The notes below the pieces were generated by a model. The model was not told the DNA's origin, did no database searches, and was given only the letters and a program-made list of their open reading frames with translations. Shown here piece by piece: positions 15,950 to 24,863 of a stretch of 62,224 nt of DNA. The position numbers and the translations under genes were made by a program. The stretch's first letter is position 1, and each line of letters starts with the position of its first letter. The DNA lies in NCBI GenBank assembly GCA_020831885.1, contig JAFIFU010000015.1, positions 1 to 62,224 of the forward strand, read 5' to 3'. This stretch comes from Ectothiorhodospiraceae bacterium. GTDB taxonomy: Bacteria > Pseudomonadota > Gammaproteobacteria > Nitrococcales > Aquisalimonadaceae.

Positions 15950-17794
15950 TCAGGGTACATTACGCCATCCGCCCTTGTCGGCGGAACTGGCGAAGGCGGC
16001 ATAGGCGCGCAGTGCCGCCGTGACCACCCGGGTCCGTTCACCCTCCGGCTGCCATTGATCCCCTTCCGGGCGGGCCTCCATGCGGGCGCGCCGGCGATCC
16101 AGTTCCTCCTGGCTGATCGCCAGCCGGATGTGGCGCGCCGGGATGTCGATTTCAATCGTGTCCCCGTCCTCCACCAGTGCGATGGCGCCCTGGTTCGCGG
16201 CCTCGGGCGATACGTGGCCGATGGACAGGCCGGCGGTGGCGCCGGAGTAGCGGCCGTCGGTGATCAGGGCACAACTGTCCGCGAGCTTCATTGCCTTCAG
16301 GCTCATGGTGGGCTTGAGCATTTCCTGCATGCCGGGACCGCCCCTGGGGCCCTCGTAGCGGATGATGATGGCTGTGCCCGGGGCAATGGCATTCCCATGA
16401 ATGGCCGCCAGGGCCGTTTCCTGCTGGTCGAACACCCGCGCCGGCCCCTGCCAGCGCAGCAGGTGTTCCGGTACCGCCCCGGTCTTCACCACGCAGCCGT
16501 TCTCGGCGATGTTCCCATACAGAATGGCCAAGCCCCCCTCCCGGGAATACGGGTGATCCAGATCCCGGATACAGCCCCGGGCGCGATCCAGGTCCAGTTC
16601 CCGCCAGCGCATGGACTGGCTGTAGGGGACGATGGTGCGGCGGCCACCCGGGGCGGCCCGGTAAAACGTGTCCACCTCTGGATCGTTGTTGCGTCGGACA
16701 TCCCAGCGCTGGAGCAAGTCCCCCAGACTGCATCCGGCCACGGTACCCACCGAGGTGTCGATGAATCCGCCCCGTTCCAGTTCCCCGAGGATCCCCATGA
16801 CGCCGCCGGCCCGGTGCACGTCCTCCATGTAGTAAACGTTATTCGCCGGGGAGACCTTGCACAGGTGGGGGATGCGCCGGGACAGGGCATCCATGTCCGC
16901 CATGGTGAAGTCCACGCCCGCCTCGGCGGCCATGGCGAGCAGGTGCAGGATGGTGTTGGTGGAGCCGCCCATGGCGATGTCCAGGCTCATGGCGTTCCTG
17001 AAGGCCGGCAGCGTGGCGATATTGCGCGGCAGCACGCGGTCGTCTTCCTGCTCGTAATAGGCGCGGGTCAGCGCGACGATGCGTCGGGCGGCACGGATGA
17101 ACAGCGCCTTGCGGTCGGCGTGGGTGGCCAACAGGGAACCGTTGCCGGGCAGGGCCAGCCCGATGGCCTCCGCCAGGCAGTTCATGGAATTGGCCGTGAA
17201 CATGCCGGAGCAGGAGCCGCAGGTGGGGCAGGCGGCCTGCTCGATGGCGTTGGCGTCATCGGGTGCCGCGTCGGGGTCGAAGGCGGCCACGTAGGCCTCG
17301 ATGGGGTCAACCCGGCGGAACTGCGCCGGGCCGCCGATGCGACCGGCCTCCATGGGGCCGCCGGAAACGTAGATCACCGGGATGTTGAGCCGCAGGCCGG
17401 CCAGCAGCATACCCGGCGTGATCTTGTCGCAATTGGACAGACAGATCAGCGCGTCCACGCAGTGGGCCTGGCACATGTATTCGATGCTGTCGGCGATCAG
17501 TTCCCGGGACGGAAGGGAGTAGAGCATGCCGTCGTGGCCCATGGCGATCCCGTCGTCCACGGCAATGGTGTTGAATTCCCGGGGAATCGCGCCGGCCTCG
17601 CGGATGGTCTCGCAGACCAGCCGTCCCACTGCCTGCAGATGGACATGACCGGGCACGAACTCCGTGAAGGAGTTGGCAACGGCAATCACCGGGCGGCCGA
17701 ATTCCTCGGGCTTGACGCCGCCGGCCATCCAGAGGGAGCGGGCGGCGGCTGCCCGCCTGCCCTGCGTGACCTTGTGGGATCTGTATCTGCGCAT
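15950..17794 (-). CDS. ilvD: dihydroxy-acid dehydratase IlvD
   Basis: This 614-residue enzyme dehydrates 2,3-dihydroxy-isovalerate and -methylvalerate to the keto acids of valine, isoleucine and leucine synthesis. Iron-sulfur cluster ligands are visible in [10 protein letters not shown] and in [11 protein letters not shown]. Further signatures are the substrate region AMGGSTNT and the C-terminal [22 protein letters not shown]. The protein aligns almost residue for residue with the E. coli enzyme from [10 protein letters not shown] to SADKGG at its end. The gene stands apart from other ilv genes. It is divergent from the indolepyruvate oxidoreductase gene across a 224-bp gap. Confidence 0.95.
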   Translation of the reverse strand: MRRYRSHKVTQGRRAAAARSLWMAGGVKPEEFGRPVIAVANSFTEFVPGHVHLQAVGRLVCETIREAGAIPREFNTIAVDDGIAMGHDGMLYSLPSRELIADSIEYMCQAHCVDALICLSNCDKITPGMLLAGLRLNIPVIYVSGGPMEAGRIGGPAQFRRVDPIEAYVAAFDPDAAPDDANAIEQAACPTCGSCSGMFTANSMNCLAEAIGLALPGNGSLLATHADRKALFIRAARRIVALTRAYYEQEDDRVLPRNIATLPAFRNAMSLDIAMGGSTNTILHLLAMAAEAGVDFTMADMDALSRRIPHLCKVSPANNVYYMEDVHRAGGVMGILGELERGGFIDTSVGTVAGCSLGDLLQRWDVRRNNDPEVDTFYRAAPGGRRTIVPYSQSMRWRELDLDRARGCIRDLDHPYSREGGLAILYGNIAENGCVVKTGAVPEHLLRWQGPARVFDQQETALAAIHGNAIAPGTAIIIRYEGPRGGPGMQEMLKPTMSLKAMKLADSCALITDGRYSGATAGLSIGHVSPEAANQGAIALVEDGDTIEIDIPARHIRLAISQEELDRRRARMEARPEGDQWQPEGERTRVVTAALRAYAAFASSADKGGWRNVP

Positions 17795-18018
17795 GACTGG
17801 GTGACTCCACGGCCGCTGGTGAATGATGGGGTTTCCGTAGCCTGACGCAAACGCGGCGTGGAGAAAGCAACGTTTGTTTCAATTCCGCCGTCCGGATGGT
17901 TGTTTGCAATTGCAGCCGATGTTGCATTCTTTCCCGCATCCATGCCGGTAGACTGGTTTTCCGGATATAACCATGAAACGGCGTGCGCCCGATGCGCACC
18001 CGGGGGGGGAGTAGGGAC

Positions 18019-21000
18019 ATGGCAGCTCGGATGGCGGCACAACGGCTGGATTACCAGCTTTCCGACCGGATGACCGTGGAGGACGGTTGGGTCTACATGA
18101 CGGGCATGCAGGCCCTGGTCCGGCTACCGGTGCAGCAGCGCAAGCGGGACCAGGCCGCGGGTTTGAACACCGGCGGCTATATCTCCGGCTACCGCGGTTC
18201 GCCGCTGGGACGGTACGACATGGAGCTGTGGGCCGAGGAGGAACGGCTCCGGTCCCACACTATCGTATTCCAGCCCGGTGTGAACGAGGATCTGGCGGCC
18301 ACGGCCACCTGGGGGAGTCAGATGGTGGGCCTGCTTCCCGGTGCAAAGGTGGATGGCGTGTTCTCCATCTGGTACGGCAAGGCGCCCGGGATGGACCGCT
18401 CCATGGACGCCATCCGGCATTCCAATCTGCAGGGGACCAACCCCCATGGCGGATCCCTGCTGCTGGTGGGGGATGATCACGGCGCCAAGTCGTCCACGCT
18501 GGCCTGCTACTCGGATTACAACTTCGTGTCCGCCGGTATGCCGCTGCTGGCGCCCGCCAACCCCCAGGAGGTGCTCGATTACGGGCTGCACGGCATCGCC
18601 CTGAGCCGTTACTCCGGTACCGTGGTGGGGCTCAAGCTGGTCACCGATGTGATCGAGGGCGGCGGTACGGTGCGGGTGTCCCCGGATTCCCCGACGATCG
18701 TTTACCCGGAGGCCCGGCGCCGGCACGAGTTGCGGGTGTTCACGCCGATGCTTGATCAGGAGCGCAGCCTGTACGAGGACCGGCTTCATCAGGTGCTGGA
18801 TTACGCCCGGGTGAACGCCTTGAACACCATCAGCGGAAGCGACAGCGCGCGCCTCGGTATCATCTCCGCCGGAAAGGCGAGCCAGGATCTGGCCCAGGCC
18901 CTGGCGGCCATGGGGTATCGGGACGGCCGCCTGGGCGATCTGGATGTCCGCGTGCTGAAAGTGGGCATGGTCTGGCCACTGGATGCCGGGATCGTGCAGG
19001 CGTTCGCCCAGGGGCTGGACGCCATCGTGGTGGTGGAGGAAAAACGCCCGCTCCTGGAAGACCAGGTGCGCAGCATTCTGTATGAGTCGGAGCGGCGCCC
19101 CCGCCTGGTGGGCAAGCGTTTTCACGGCCCCCTTTACGGGGATTACGCCGCCGTCAGCGCGTTCCCCAATCACGGGGAACTGGACCCGAACCTGATTGCC
19201 CGGGTACTGGCCCGGGTGGCGGAGGAGATCGCCCCGGGGAGTGGGGTGACGGCGCCCGAGCCGTCCTCCCGCCCCCTGATGGCCTCCGGTGGCGCGCAGC
19301 GCATGCCCTCGTTCTGTGCGGGTTGCCCCCATGGCCGTTCCACCCAGGTCATCGAGGGGAGTCGCGCACTGGCCGGTATCGGCTGCCACAGCATGGCCAT
19401 GCTCCGCGACCCGGTGCGGACCAACTCCATCAGCCAGATGGGTGGCGAGGGGATCGCCTGGCTGGGACAGCAGCCCTTCACGGAAGAGACCCATGTGTTC
19501 ACCAATATGGGGGACGGAACCTATTTCCATTCCGGACTGATGGCCATCCGGGCGGCGGTGGCGGCCCGGGTGCCCATCACCTACAAGCTGCTGCACAACG
19601 GTTTTGTCTCCATGACCGGCGGCCAGCCCGTGGATGGGGAGCTGAGTCCGTCCATGATGATCCGGCAACTGCAGGCCGAGGGTGTGACGCGTATCGCACT
19701 GGTCACTGACGAGCCGGAAAATTACCGCGGGCAGACGTTCGGCGAGGGCGTGACCCTGCACCCGCGCCAGGAGCTGGAAACCGTTCAGAGAACGCTGCGG
19801 GAGGTGCCGGATGTGACGGTTCTGATCTACGATCAGCCCTGCGCAACGGAACGCCGGCGGCTGCGCAAACGTGGCAAATGGGAGGATCCGGATCGCCGGG
19901 TTTATATCAATCCCGATGTCTGTGAGGGCTGTGGCGATTGTTCCACGGTGTCCCAGTGCATGGCGATCGAGCCGCTGGAAACGCCGTTCGGTCGCAAGCG
20001 GGTCATCAACCAGTCCAGTTGCAACAAGGATTTCTCCTGCCTCGAGGGGTTCTGTCCCTCTCTGGTCACCGTGAGCGGGGCACGGCCGCGCACGGCAAGA
20101 ACCGCGGAAGCGGTGATTGATGTCGGGCATGTGCCCCTGCCGGCAACGCCGGCCGTGGCGGGGTGCTGGTCCGTGCTGGTGTCAGGCATCGGCGGCGCCG
20201 GCGTGGTGACCGTGGGCCAGACCCTGGCCATGGCGGCCCATGTGGACGGCTATTTCTCCTCCAATCTGGATATCACCGGCCTGGCGCAGAAGTACGGTGC
20301 GGTTCATTCCCACATCAAGATGGCGGCATCCACGGAGGCCATGCGGTCCACGCGGATCGCCGCCGGCGAGGCCGATGCCCTGATCGGCTGCGACCTGGTG
20401 GTGGCCGCGGGAGACGAAGCCCTGAGCAAGCTGGCAGCGGACCGGGCGGTGGCGGTAACGGACACCACCGTGGTGCCCACCGCCGAGTTCTCCCGCAACC
20501 CGGACTGGCGGCTGGATGGGGATGCGCAGCGACAGCGCCTGGAAACGGTGCTCGGCCAGCGCGTCTGCGCGCTTCCCGCCCAACTGCTGGCGGAACGGGT
20601 GATGGGGGATCGGGTGTACGCCAACATGGTGCTGGTGGGCGCGTCCTGGCAGCAGGGTGGCATCCCCCTGTCCCTGGAGGCGATCCACCGCGCCATCGAA
20701 CTGAACGGCGTACAGGTGGAGCGGAACAAGCAGGCCTTCGCCCTGGGCCGTCTGGCGCAGTTCGACCCGGATGGCGCCCGGCGCCTGATGGGAGAGGAAC
20801 GGAAGCCGGTCGCCATCCCGGTGCACCGGGCGCAGACGCCGGAGCAGTTGGTGGAACACCGGGCCGGGGCACTCACCGAGTACCAGGATGCCGCTTACGC
20901 GCGACGGTATACCGACACGGTGGCCCGCGTGCGGGATGCCGGGCTTGATCAACGGGCGGTGACCGCCGTGGCGTCCGGCTACTACAAGTTGCTGGCTGTG

Positions 21001-21471
21001 AAGGATCCGTGGGAGGTGGCGCGTCTCTATTCCCGGCCGGCGTTCCGGGCGGCACTGCGGGAAGCGTTCGAGGGGGAACTCAAGCTGCGCTTCCACATCG
21101 GTGCCTGGCCCTTCGGGCGGACGGACAGAGCAACGGGGAAGGCGGTGAAGGGGGAGGCCGGCGAATGGATGTTGACCGTATTCCGGCTGATGAGCCGGAT
21201 GCGCCGGTTGCGGGGGACAGTGCTGGACCCCTTCCGCAACAATGCGGAGGCCCGGCTGGCCCGGAAGGCGCTTGCGGACTACGAGGCGGATATCGATTTC
21301 GCGTTGGAGCATTGGTCCGAGGAGCGGGCCGATGCCATCTGCCGGCTGCTGGAACTGCCCGGGCAGCTCCGGGGTTTCGGTCACGTGCGGCAGCGCCATC
21401 AGGAACAGGTCCAGCGGCAGCGAGCGGATCTGCGGGCGGAGATCCTTGCTCCTGCCGTCCGGGCGGCCTGA
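18019..21471 (+). CDS. fused indolepyruvate:ferredoxin oxidoreductase
   Basis: This 1150-residue protein is the single-chain form of indolepyruvate:ferredoxin oxidoreductase, which decarboxylates aryl or branched 2-oxo acids to acyl-CoA and reduces ferredoxin. The N-terminal pyrimidine-binding part starts near GGYISGYRGSPLGRYD. The TPP-binding part contains GCHSMAMLRDPVRT and NMGDGTYFHSG. A cysteine cluster CEGCGDC lies near residue 635. The C-terminal gamma-like domain begins at VSGIGGAGVVTVGQTLA (about 717). The frame is open upstream, but I chose the ATG at 18019 because it follows GGGGGGAG at eight bases. It could serve amino-acid catabolism together with lactate and branched-chain enzymes nearby (inference). 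Confidence 0.88.
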   Translation: MAARMAAQRLDYQLSDRMTVEDGWVYMTGMQALVRLPVQQRKRDQAAGLNTGGYISGYRGSPLGRYDMELWAEEERLRSHTIVFQPGVNEDLAATATWGSQMVGLLPGAKVDGVFSIWYGKAPGMDRSMDAIRHSNLQGTNPHGGSLLLVGDDHGAKSSTLACYSDYNFVSAGMPLLAPANPQEVLDYGLHGIALSRYSGTVVGLKLVTDVIEGGGTVRVSPDSPTIVYPEARRRHELRVFTPMLDQERSLYEDRLHQVLDYARVNALNTISGSDSARLGIISAGKASQDLAQALAAMGYRDGRLGDLDVRVLKVGMVWPLDAGIVQAFAQGLDAIVVVEEKRPLLEDQVRSILYESERRPRLVGKRFHGPLYGDYAAVSAFPNHGELDPNLIARVLARVAEEIAPGSGVTAPEPSSRPLMASGGAQRMPSFCAGCPHGRSTQVIEGSRALAGIGCHSMAMLRDPVRTNSISQMGGEGIAWLGQQPFTEETHVFTNMGDGTYFHSGLMAIRAAVAARVPITYKLLHNGFVSMTGGQPVDGELSPSMMIRQLQAEGVTRIALVTDEPENYRGQTFGEGVTLHPRQELETVQRTLREVPDVTVLIYDQPCATERRRLRKRGKWEDPDRRVYINPDVCEGCGDCSTVSQCMAIEPLETPFGRKRVINQSSCNKDFSCLEGFCPSLVTVSGARPRTARTAEAVIDVGHVPLPATPAVAGCWSVLVSGIGGAGVVTVGQTLAMAAHVDGYFSSNLDITGLAQKYGAVHSHIKMAASTEAMRSTRIAAGEADALIGCDLVVAAGDEALSKLAADRAVAVTDTTVVPTAEFSRNPDWRLDGDAQRQRLETVLGQRVCALPAQLLAERVMGDRVYANMVLVGASWQQGGIPLSLEAIHRAIELNGVQVERNKQAFALGRLAQFDPDGARRLMGEERKPVAIPVHRAQTPEQLVEHRAGALTEYQDAAYARRYTDTVARVRDAGLDQRAVTAVASGYYKLLAVKDPWEVARLYSRPAFRAALREAFEGELKLRFHIGAWPFGRTDRATGKAVKGEAGEWMLTVFRLMSRMRRLRGTVLDPFRNNAEARLARKALADYEADIDFALEHWSEERADAICRLLELPGQLRGFGHVRQRHQEQVQRQRADLRAEILAPAVRAA

Positions 21472-21475
21472 AAGC

Positions 21476-21492
21476 CCGGCGTTCCGCGCCGG
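21476..21492. terminator. short hairpin between convergent genes
   Basis: CCGGCG (21476-21481) and CGCCGG (21487-21492) form a 6-bp stem with a 5-nt loop just after the stop of the oxidoreductase gene and before the end of the convergent regulator gene. It has no T-tract, so the assignment is weak. Confidence 0.25.
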
Positions 21493-21504
21493 ATGGCGGC
21501 GGCT

Positions 21505-22281
21505 TCAACCCCCCCCGGGGCTCAGGGCACTGCCGTCCATCTGGCCCAGGGGCGCCGCCGTGATGGGCTCGTAGTCCAGGTTCTGGCCGAACTCCTCCAC
21601 CATGCGGGGGTAGTCCAGGATGACGACGCTGCGGTACTCGACCCGGATCAGCCCGCGCACCTGCATTTTCTTGAGTTCCCGGCTGACGCTTTGCCGCACC
21701 GCTCCGACCATGTTGCCCAGCATCTCGTGGGGGCAATCCCCGATCCGCACGGTGGCCTCCCCGGTTCGCCGGGCCCGTCCGGAGAGGCTGAGCCGGATGA
21801 GGATCCGGCCCAGACGGTCATACAGGGAGAGGAGGCAGGCGTCCTGGATCAGAGCGAACAGGATCTGGAAACGATCGGCCAGCATACGGTTCATGGTGAC
21901 CAGGATTTCCGGGAAGGCGTCCGCCACATGCTGGAAAGCGCTTCGGTGCAGGACGGTGACTTCCGATGCGCTGATGGCCTGGGCGTGGTTCACCCGCACC
22001 CCGGCGCGGACCAGCCCGAGATCCCCAAGGCAGTCCCCGGGGCCCAGTTCGCCGAGCAGCAGTTCCCGCCCGGTCCGGGACAGACTGTTGACGGCGATAC
22101 GGCCCCGCAGGATCTGGAATCCGGTCTCCGCGGGATCCCCGTAGCGGTACAGATACTCGCCCGGGCCCAGGGACACGCGTGCCACATGTGCATCCAGTGC
22201 CGCGCGGGCGGCGTCGGAGAGTTCCGCACGCCAGTTGTGGTTCAGCGTCTGCAGGCCGGGATGGGGCGCGGACATGGTCAT
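21505..22281 (-). CDS. Crp/Fnr-family transcriptional regulator
   Basis: This 258-residue cytosolic DNA-binding regulator has an N-terminal cyclic-nucleotide-binding-like beta roll (about 30-130, with LGPGEYLYRYGDPAETGFQIL and GELGPGDCLGDLGL). A long dimerisation helix follows, then a C-terminal winged helix-turn-helix (about 175-245, MLGNMVGAVRQSVSRELKKM). It lacks the N-terminal cysteine cluster of FNR, so a direct oxygen-sensing Fe-S role is unlikely. Other ligands cannot be excluded. The frame is open to 22500, but the ATG at 22281 follows AGGAG and avoids a proline/arginine-rich extension. It is convergent with the indolepyruvate oxidoreductase and upstream genes encode a glutamine-type transporter. 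Confidence 0.8.
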   Translation of the reverse strand: MTMSAPHPGLQTLNHNWRAELSDAARAALDAHVARVSLGPGEYLYRYGDPAETGFQILRGRIAVNSLSRTGRELLLGELGPGDCLGDLGLVRAGVRVNHAQAISASEVTVLHRSAFQHVADAFPEILVTMNRMLADRFQILFALIQDACLLSLYDRLGRILIRLSLSGRARRTGEATVRIGDCPHEMLGNMVGAVRQSVSRELKKMQVRGLIRVEYRSVVILDYPRMVEEFGQNLDYEPITAAPLGQMDGSALSPGGG

Positions 22282-22509
22282 GGACGGGCGTTCTCCTGGG
22301 GATCCGACAGCCTGTGCCGCGGGTTTCAGGGGGGCTGTTCCGGGGGGCGGGTGTCCGCCGGGGCTTTCGTCCCCGGTGTGGCGCCCCTGCTCCCGGCGCC
22401 TTCCCGGTACGATCGGGAAACCCCGGACGCTTGTCAATCGCGATCCGGCCACGGCTCCGACGGCACGGCGCGGAACGGCGTTGCGGGGCGATAACACCAC
22501 GGCGGATCC

Positions 22510-23244
22510 TCAGGTCTGCACGTGGCGGAGAAAATCCCGGAAGCGGTCCGAAGGCGGGCTCTCGAACAGAACCTTCGGATCACCATCGTGGAGGATCCTC
22601 CCTTCGTCCATGAAAATCAGCCGGCTGGCCACGTCCGCGGCAAAGCGCATCTCGTGGGTGACGATCAGCATGGTCATGCCCTCGGCGGCCAGGCCCTGCA
22701 TCACCTGCAGCACCTCTCCCCGCAGCTCCGGGTCCAGCGCCGAGGTGGGTTCGTCGAACAGCATCACCCGGGGATTCACCGCCAGCGCCCGGGCGATGGC
22801 CACGCGCTGTTGCTGCCCCCCGGAGAGTTCCGACGGGTAGTGGTGGGAGCGATCCGCCAGGCCCACGCGGTCCAGCAGGCGATCCGCCAGTGCCGCCGCC
22901 TCCCGCCGGGACTGGCGGCGTACCTTGCGCGGTCCCAGCATCACGTTCTCCCGTGCGGTCATGTGCGGGAACAGGTTGAACTGCTGGAACACCATGCCGG
23001 TTTCCCGGCGAATATCGCGCTTGCGGGTGCGACGGTCGCCCAGGCGCTTGCCGCCCACTTCCAGTTCACCGCCGCTGATGGGCTCCAGCACGTTCAGGCA
23101 GCGCAGCAGGGTGGATTTCCCCGAGCCGGAAGGGCCGACGATCACCACCACCTCGCCGGTGTGCACCTCCAGGTTGATGTCGCGCAGGACCTCGATGGCG
23201 CCGAAGCGCTTGTGCAGCTTGCGACAGGTGATCAGGGGGCTCAC
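22510..23244 (-). CDS. glnQ: glutamine-type amino-acid ABC transporter ATPase
   Basis: This 244-residue ATPase powers import of a polar amino acid, probably glutamine. The Walker A is GPSGSGKST, the signature is LSGGQQQRVAIARAL, and the Walker B is VMLFDEPTSALDPE. The sequence closely follows E. coli GlnQ, including MTARENVMLGP and the ending FRDFLRHVQT. The start is GTG at 23244, which overlaps the permease stop by four bases (GTGA) and indicates translational coupling. The longer open frame through 23874 lies on top of the permease gene and is not the real start. Confidence 0.92.
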   Translation of the reverse strand: MSPLITCRKLHKRFGAIEVLRDINLEVHTGEVVVIVGPSGSGKSTLLRCLNVLEPISGGELEVGGKRLGDRRTRKRDIRRETGMVFQQFNLFPHMTARENVMLGPRKVRRQSRREAAALADRLLDRVGLADRSHHYPSELSGGQQQRVAIARALAVNPRVMLFDEPTSALDPELRGEVLQVMQGLAAEGMTMLIVTHEMRFAADVASRLIFMDEGRILHDGDPKVLFESPPSDRFRDFLRHVQT

Positions 23245-23897
23245 AGGATGCGCATCCTCCGTTCGATGAGACGCATGATCATGGCCAGGGTGAAGGTCAT
23301 GATGAGGTAGAACACGGCCACCGCCGTCCAGATCTCCAGCGCCCGTCCGGTCTGGGCGGTGAGCTGCTCGCCCTTCTGGGCCAGCTCCGCCACGCCGATG
23401 ACCAGGAACAGGGCGGAATCCTTCAGGCTGATGATGAACTGGTTGCCCAGGGGCGGGATCGTGCGGCGGAAGGCCAATGGGCCGACGATGCTGAGCAGGA
23501 CCTGCGGGTACGACATGCCCAGGGCCAGCCCCGCATCCTGCAAGCCCTTGTCGATGGACTGCACCGCACCGCGCACGATTTCGGTGATGTAGGCGCCGGC
23601 GTTCATGGCCAGGCACAACGAGGCGGCGGCGAAGCCCGAGAGGGTGATGTCCAGCGCCAGCGGCAGGGCGAAGTAGATGAACATGGCCTGGACCACGATG
23701 GGCGTGCCGCGGATGACCGACACATAGGCGAACACCAGCCAGTGCAGGATCGGTACGCGGAAGGCGGTGACCAGGCCGCACAGGGTGCCGATGATCAGGC
23801 CGCCGCCGATACCCAGCAGCGTGATCTGGGCGGTGAGCTGGGCGCCGTCCACCATCTGGGGCAACGCGTTCCACACCACGTCCCAGCGGAAGTCCAT
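23241..23897 (-). CDS. glnP: glutamine-type amino-acid ABC transporter permease
   Basis: This 218-residue inner-membrane permease belongs to the polar amino-acid uptake family. The family EAA-like loop is visible in VQSIDKGLQDAGLALGMSYPQ, with about five hydrophobic segments around it (VFAYVSVIRGTPIVVQAMF and FALPLALDITLSG). It is the only permease gene in the set, as in E. coli glnHPQ, so it probably acts as a homodimer. It overlaps the downstream ATPase gene by four bases and follows the binding-protein gene after 54 bp. Confidence 0.9.
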   Translation of the reverse strand: MDFRWDVVWNALPQMVDGAQLTAQITLLGIGGGLIIGTLCGLVTAFRVPILHWLVFAYVSVIRGTPIVVQAMFIYFALPLALDITLSGFAAASLCLAMNAGAYITEIVRGAVQSIDKGLQDAGLALGMSYPQVLLSIVGPLAFRRTIPPLGNQFIISLKDSALFLVIGVAELAQKGEQLTAQTGRALEIWTAVAVFYLIMTFTLAMIMRLIERRMRIL

Positions 23898-23951
23898 GGG
23901 CGGGTTCTCCGGAGCGGTGGGGGGGCCCCGGTGGCGGGGCTCCCGGTGGGG

Positions 23952-24686
23952 TTACGGCGCTTCGCCGAACCAGCGTTCGTAGAGTTCCGCGTAACGGCCG
24001 TCTTCCATCATCGCCAGTAGCGTGATGTTGACCGCATTGCGCAGTTCGCTGTTGAGCGGGAAGGCCATGGCGTAGGACTGGGCCTCCAGATTCTCGCCCA
24101 CGGCCTTCACATCGCCGTCGCCCGCGGTCTCGATGTAGTAGAGCACGTTGGGGGTATCGTGCAGGGCGGCGTCCACGCGGCCCGAGCGGACCTCCAGGTA
24201 AGCCTGCTCGGCGCGGGAGAAACGGGTGAGCTCCGTGTTGGGCAGGTTGTTCTCGGCGAAGTCGTCGCTGGTGGTGCCAGTGGTGACCGCCAAGCGTTTA
24301 CCGTCCAGATCGGCGATGCTCTGGATCTCGTCATTGTCGGCGCGCACCATCAGCATCAGGCCGCTGTCGTAATAGGCGTGGGAGAAGTCCATGGTCCCCT
24401 CCCGTTCCGAAGTGATGGTGATGGCGGCGATGGCGGCATCCACGCGGCCGGTCTGCAGGGCCGTGATGATGCCGGAGAAGTTCATCGTGTTGTACTCGAA
24501 CTCCCAGCCGTTCTCCTCGGCGATGGTTTCCCACAGCTCCACTTCGAAGCCGGTCCATTCGCCGTCTTCCTGGAACATGAACGGCACGAAGGACGAGGGG
24601 ATGGCGACTGTCAGGCGTTCGGCCTGGGCCAGGGGTATGGCGGCCATGAGGAGCAGGCCGATCAGCAGGCTATGCATCCGTTTCAT
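23952..24686 (-). CDS. glnH: periplasmic amino-acid-binding protein, glutamine-like
   Basis: This 244-residue protein captures the amino acid in the periplasm and delivers it to the permease and ATPase encoded downstream. A cleavable signal peptide ends at ALAQA near residue 22. The mature part aligns well with E. coli GlnH, with MNFSGIITALQTGRVDAA, ITITSEREGTMDFS and ALHDTPNVLYYIETAG. The arginine in SERE is the typical ligand contact. I chose the ATG at 24686, preceded by CGGAG seven bases upstream, rather than the open frame extending to 24833. Glutamine is the likely ligand, though other polar amino acids are possible. Confidence 0.9.
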   Translation of the reverse strand: MKRMHSLLIGLLLMAAIPLAQAERLTVAIPSSFVPFMFQEDGEWTGFEVELWETIAEENGWEFEYNTMNFSGIITALQTGRVDAAIAAITITSEREGTMDFSHAYYDSGLMLMVRADNDEIQSIADLDGKRLAVTTGTTSDDFAENNLPNTELTRFSRAEQAYLEVRSGRVDAALHDTPNVLYYIETAGDGDVKAVGENLEAQSYAMAFPLNSELRNAVNITLLAMMEDGRYAELYERWFGEAP

Positions 24687-24863
24687 GGTGAACTCCGTTG
24701 CTGCGCCGGGCTTGATGGCGGGGCGCGGGGCCCCACGGGCGGTGCCTGGGCTGCGGACATGCCGGCGGAAATCCGCATGAGGGCACCTGCATGTTCTTCT
24801 TTTGACCCTATGCAGAGAGGAGGATGGTGTCAAACCGCTGATGCCGGCGCGGCGGGGTGCTTC

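Noticed and set aside
15944-17845. 633-codon plus-strand open frame opposite ilvD
   Set aside because: It is antisense to an IlvD that aligns along its whole length. Its composition is low-complexity His/Gly/Val-rich, and it matches no family.
18124-20130. 668-codon minus-strand open frame opposite the indolepyruvate oxidoreductase
   Set aside because: This is an antisense shadow of a gene with intact domain motifs.
22510-23874. 454-codon version of the glutamine transporter ATPase
   Set aside because: The first 210 codons overlap the permease in another frame and have Arg/Pro/His-rich composition. The ATPase start is the GTG at 23244.
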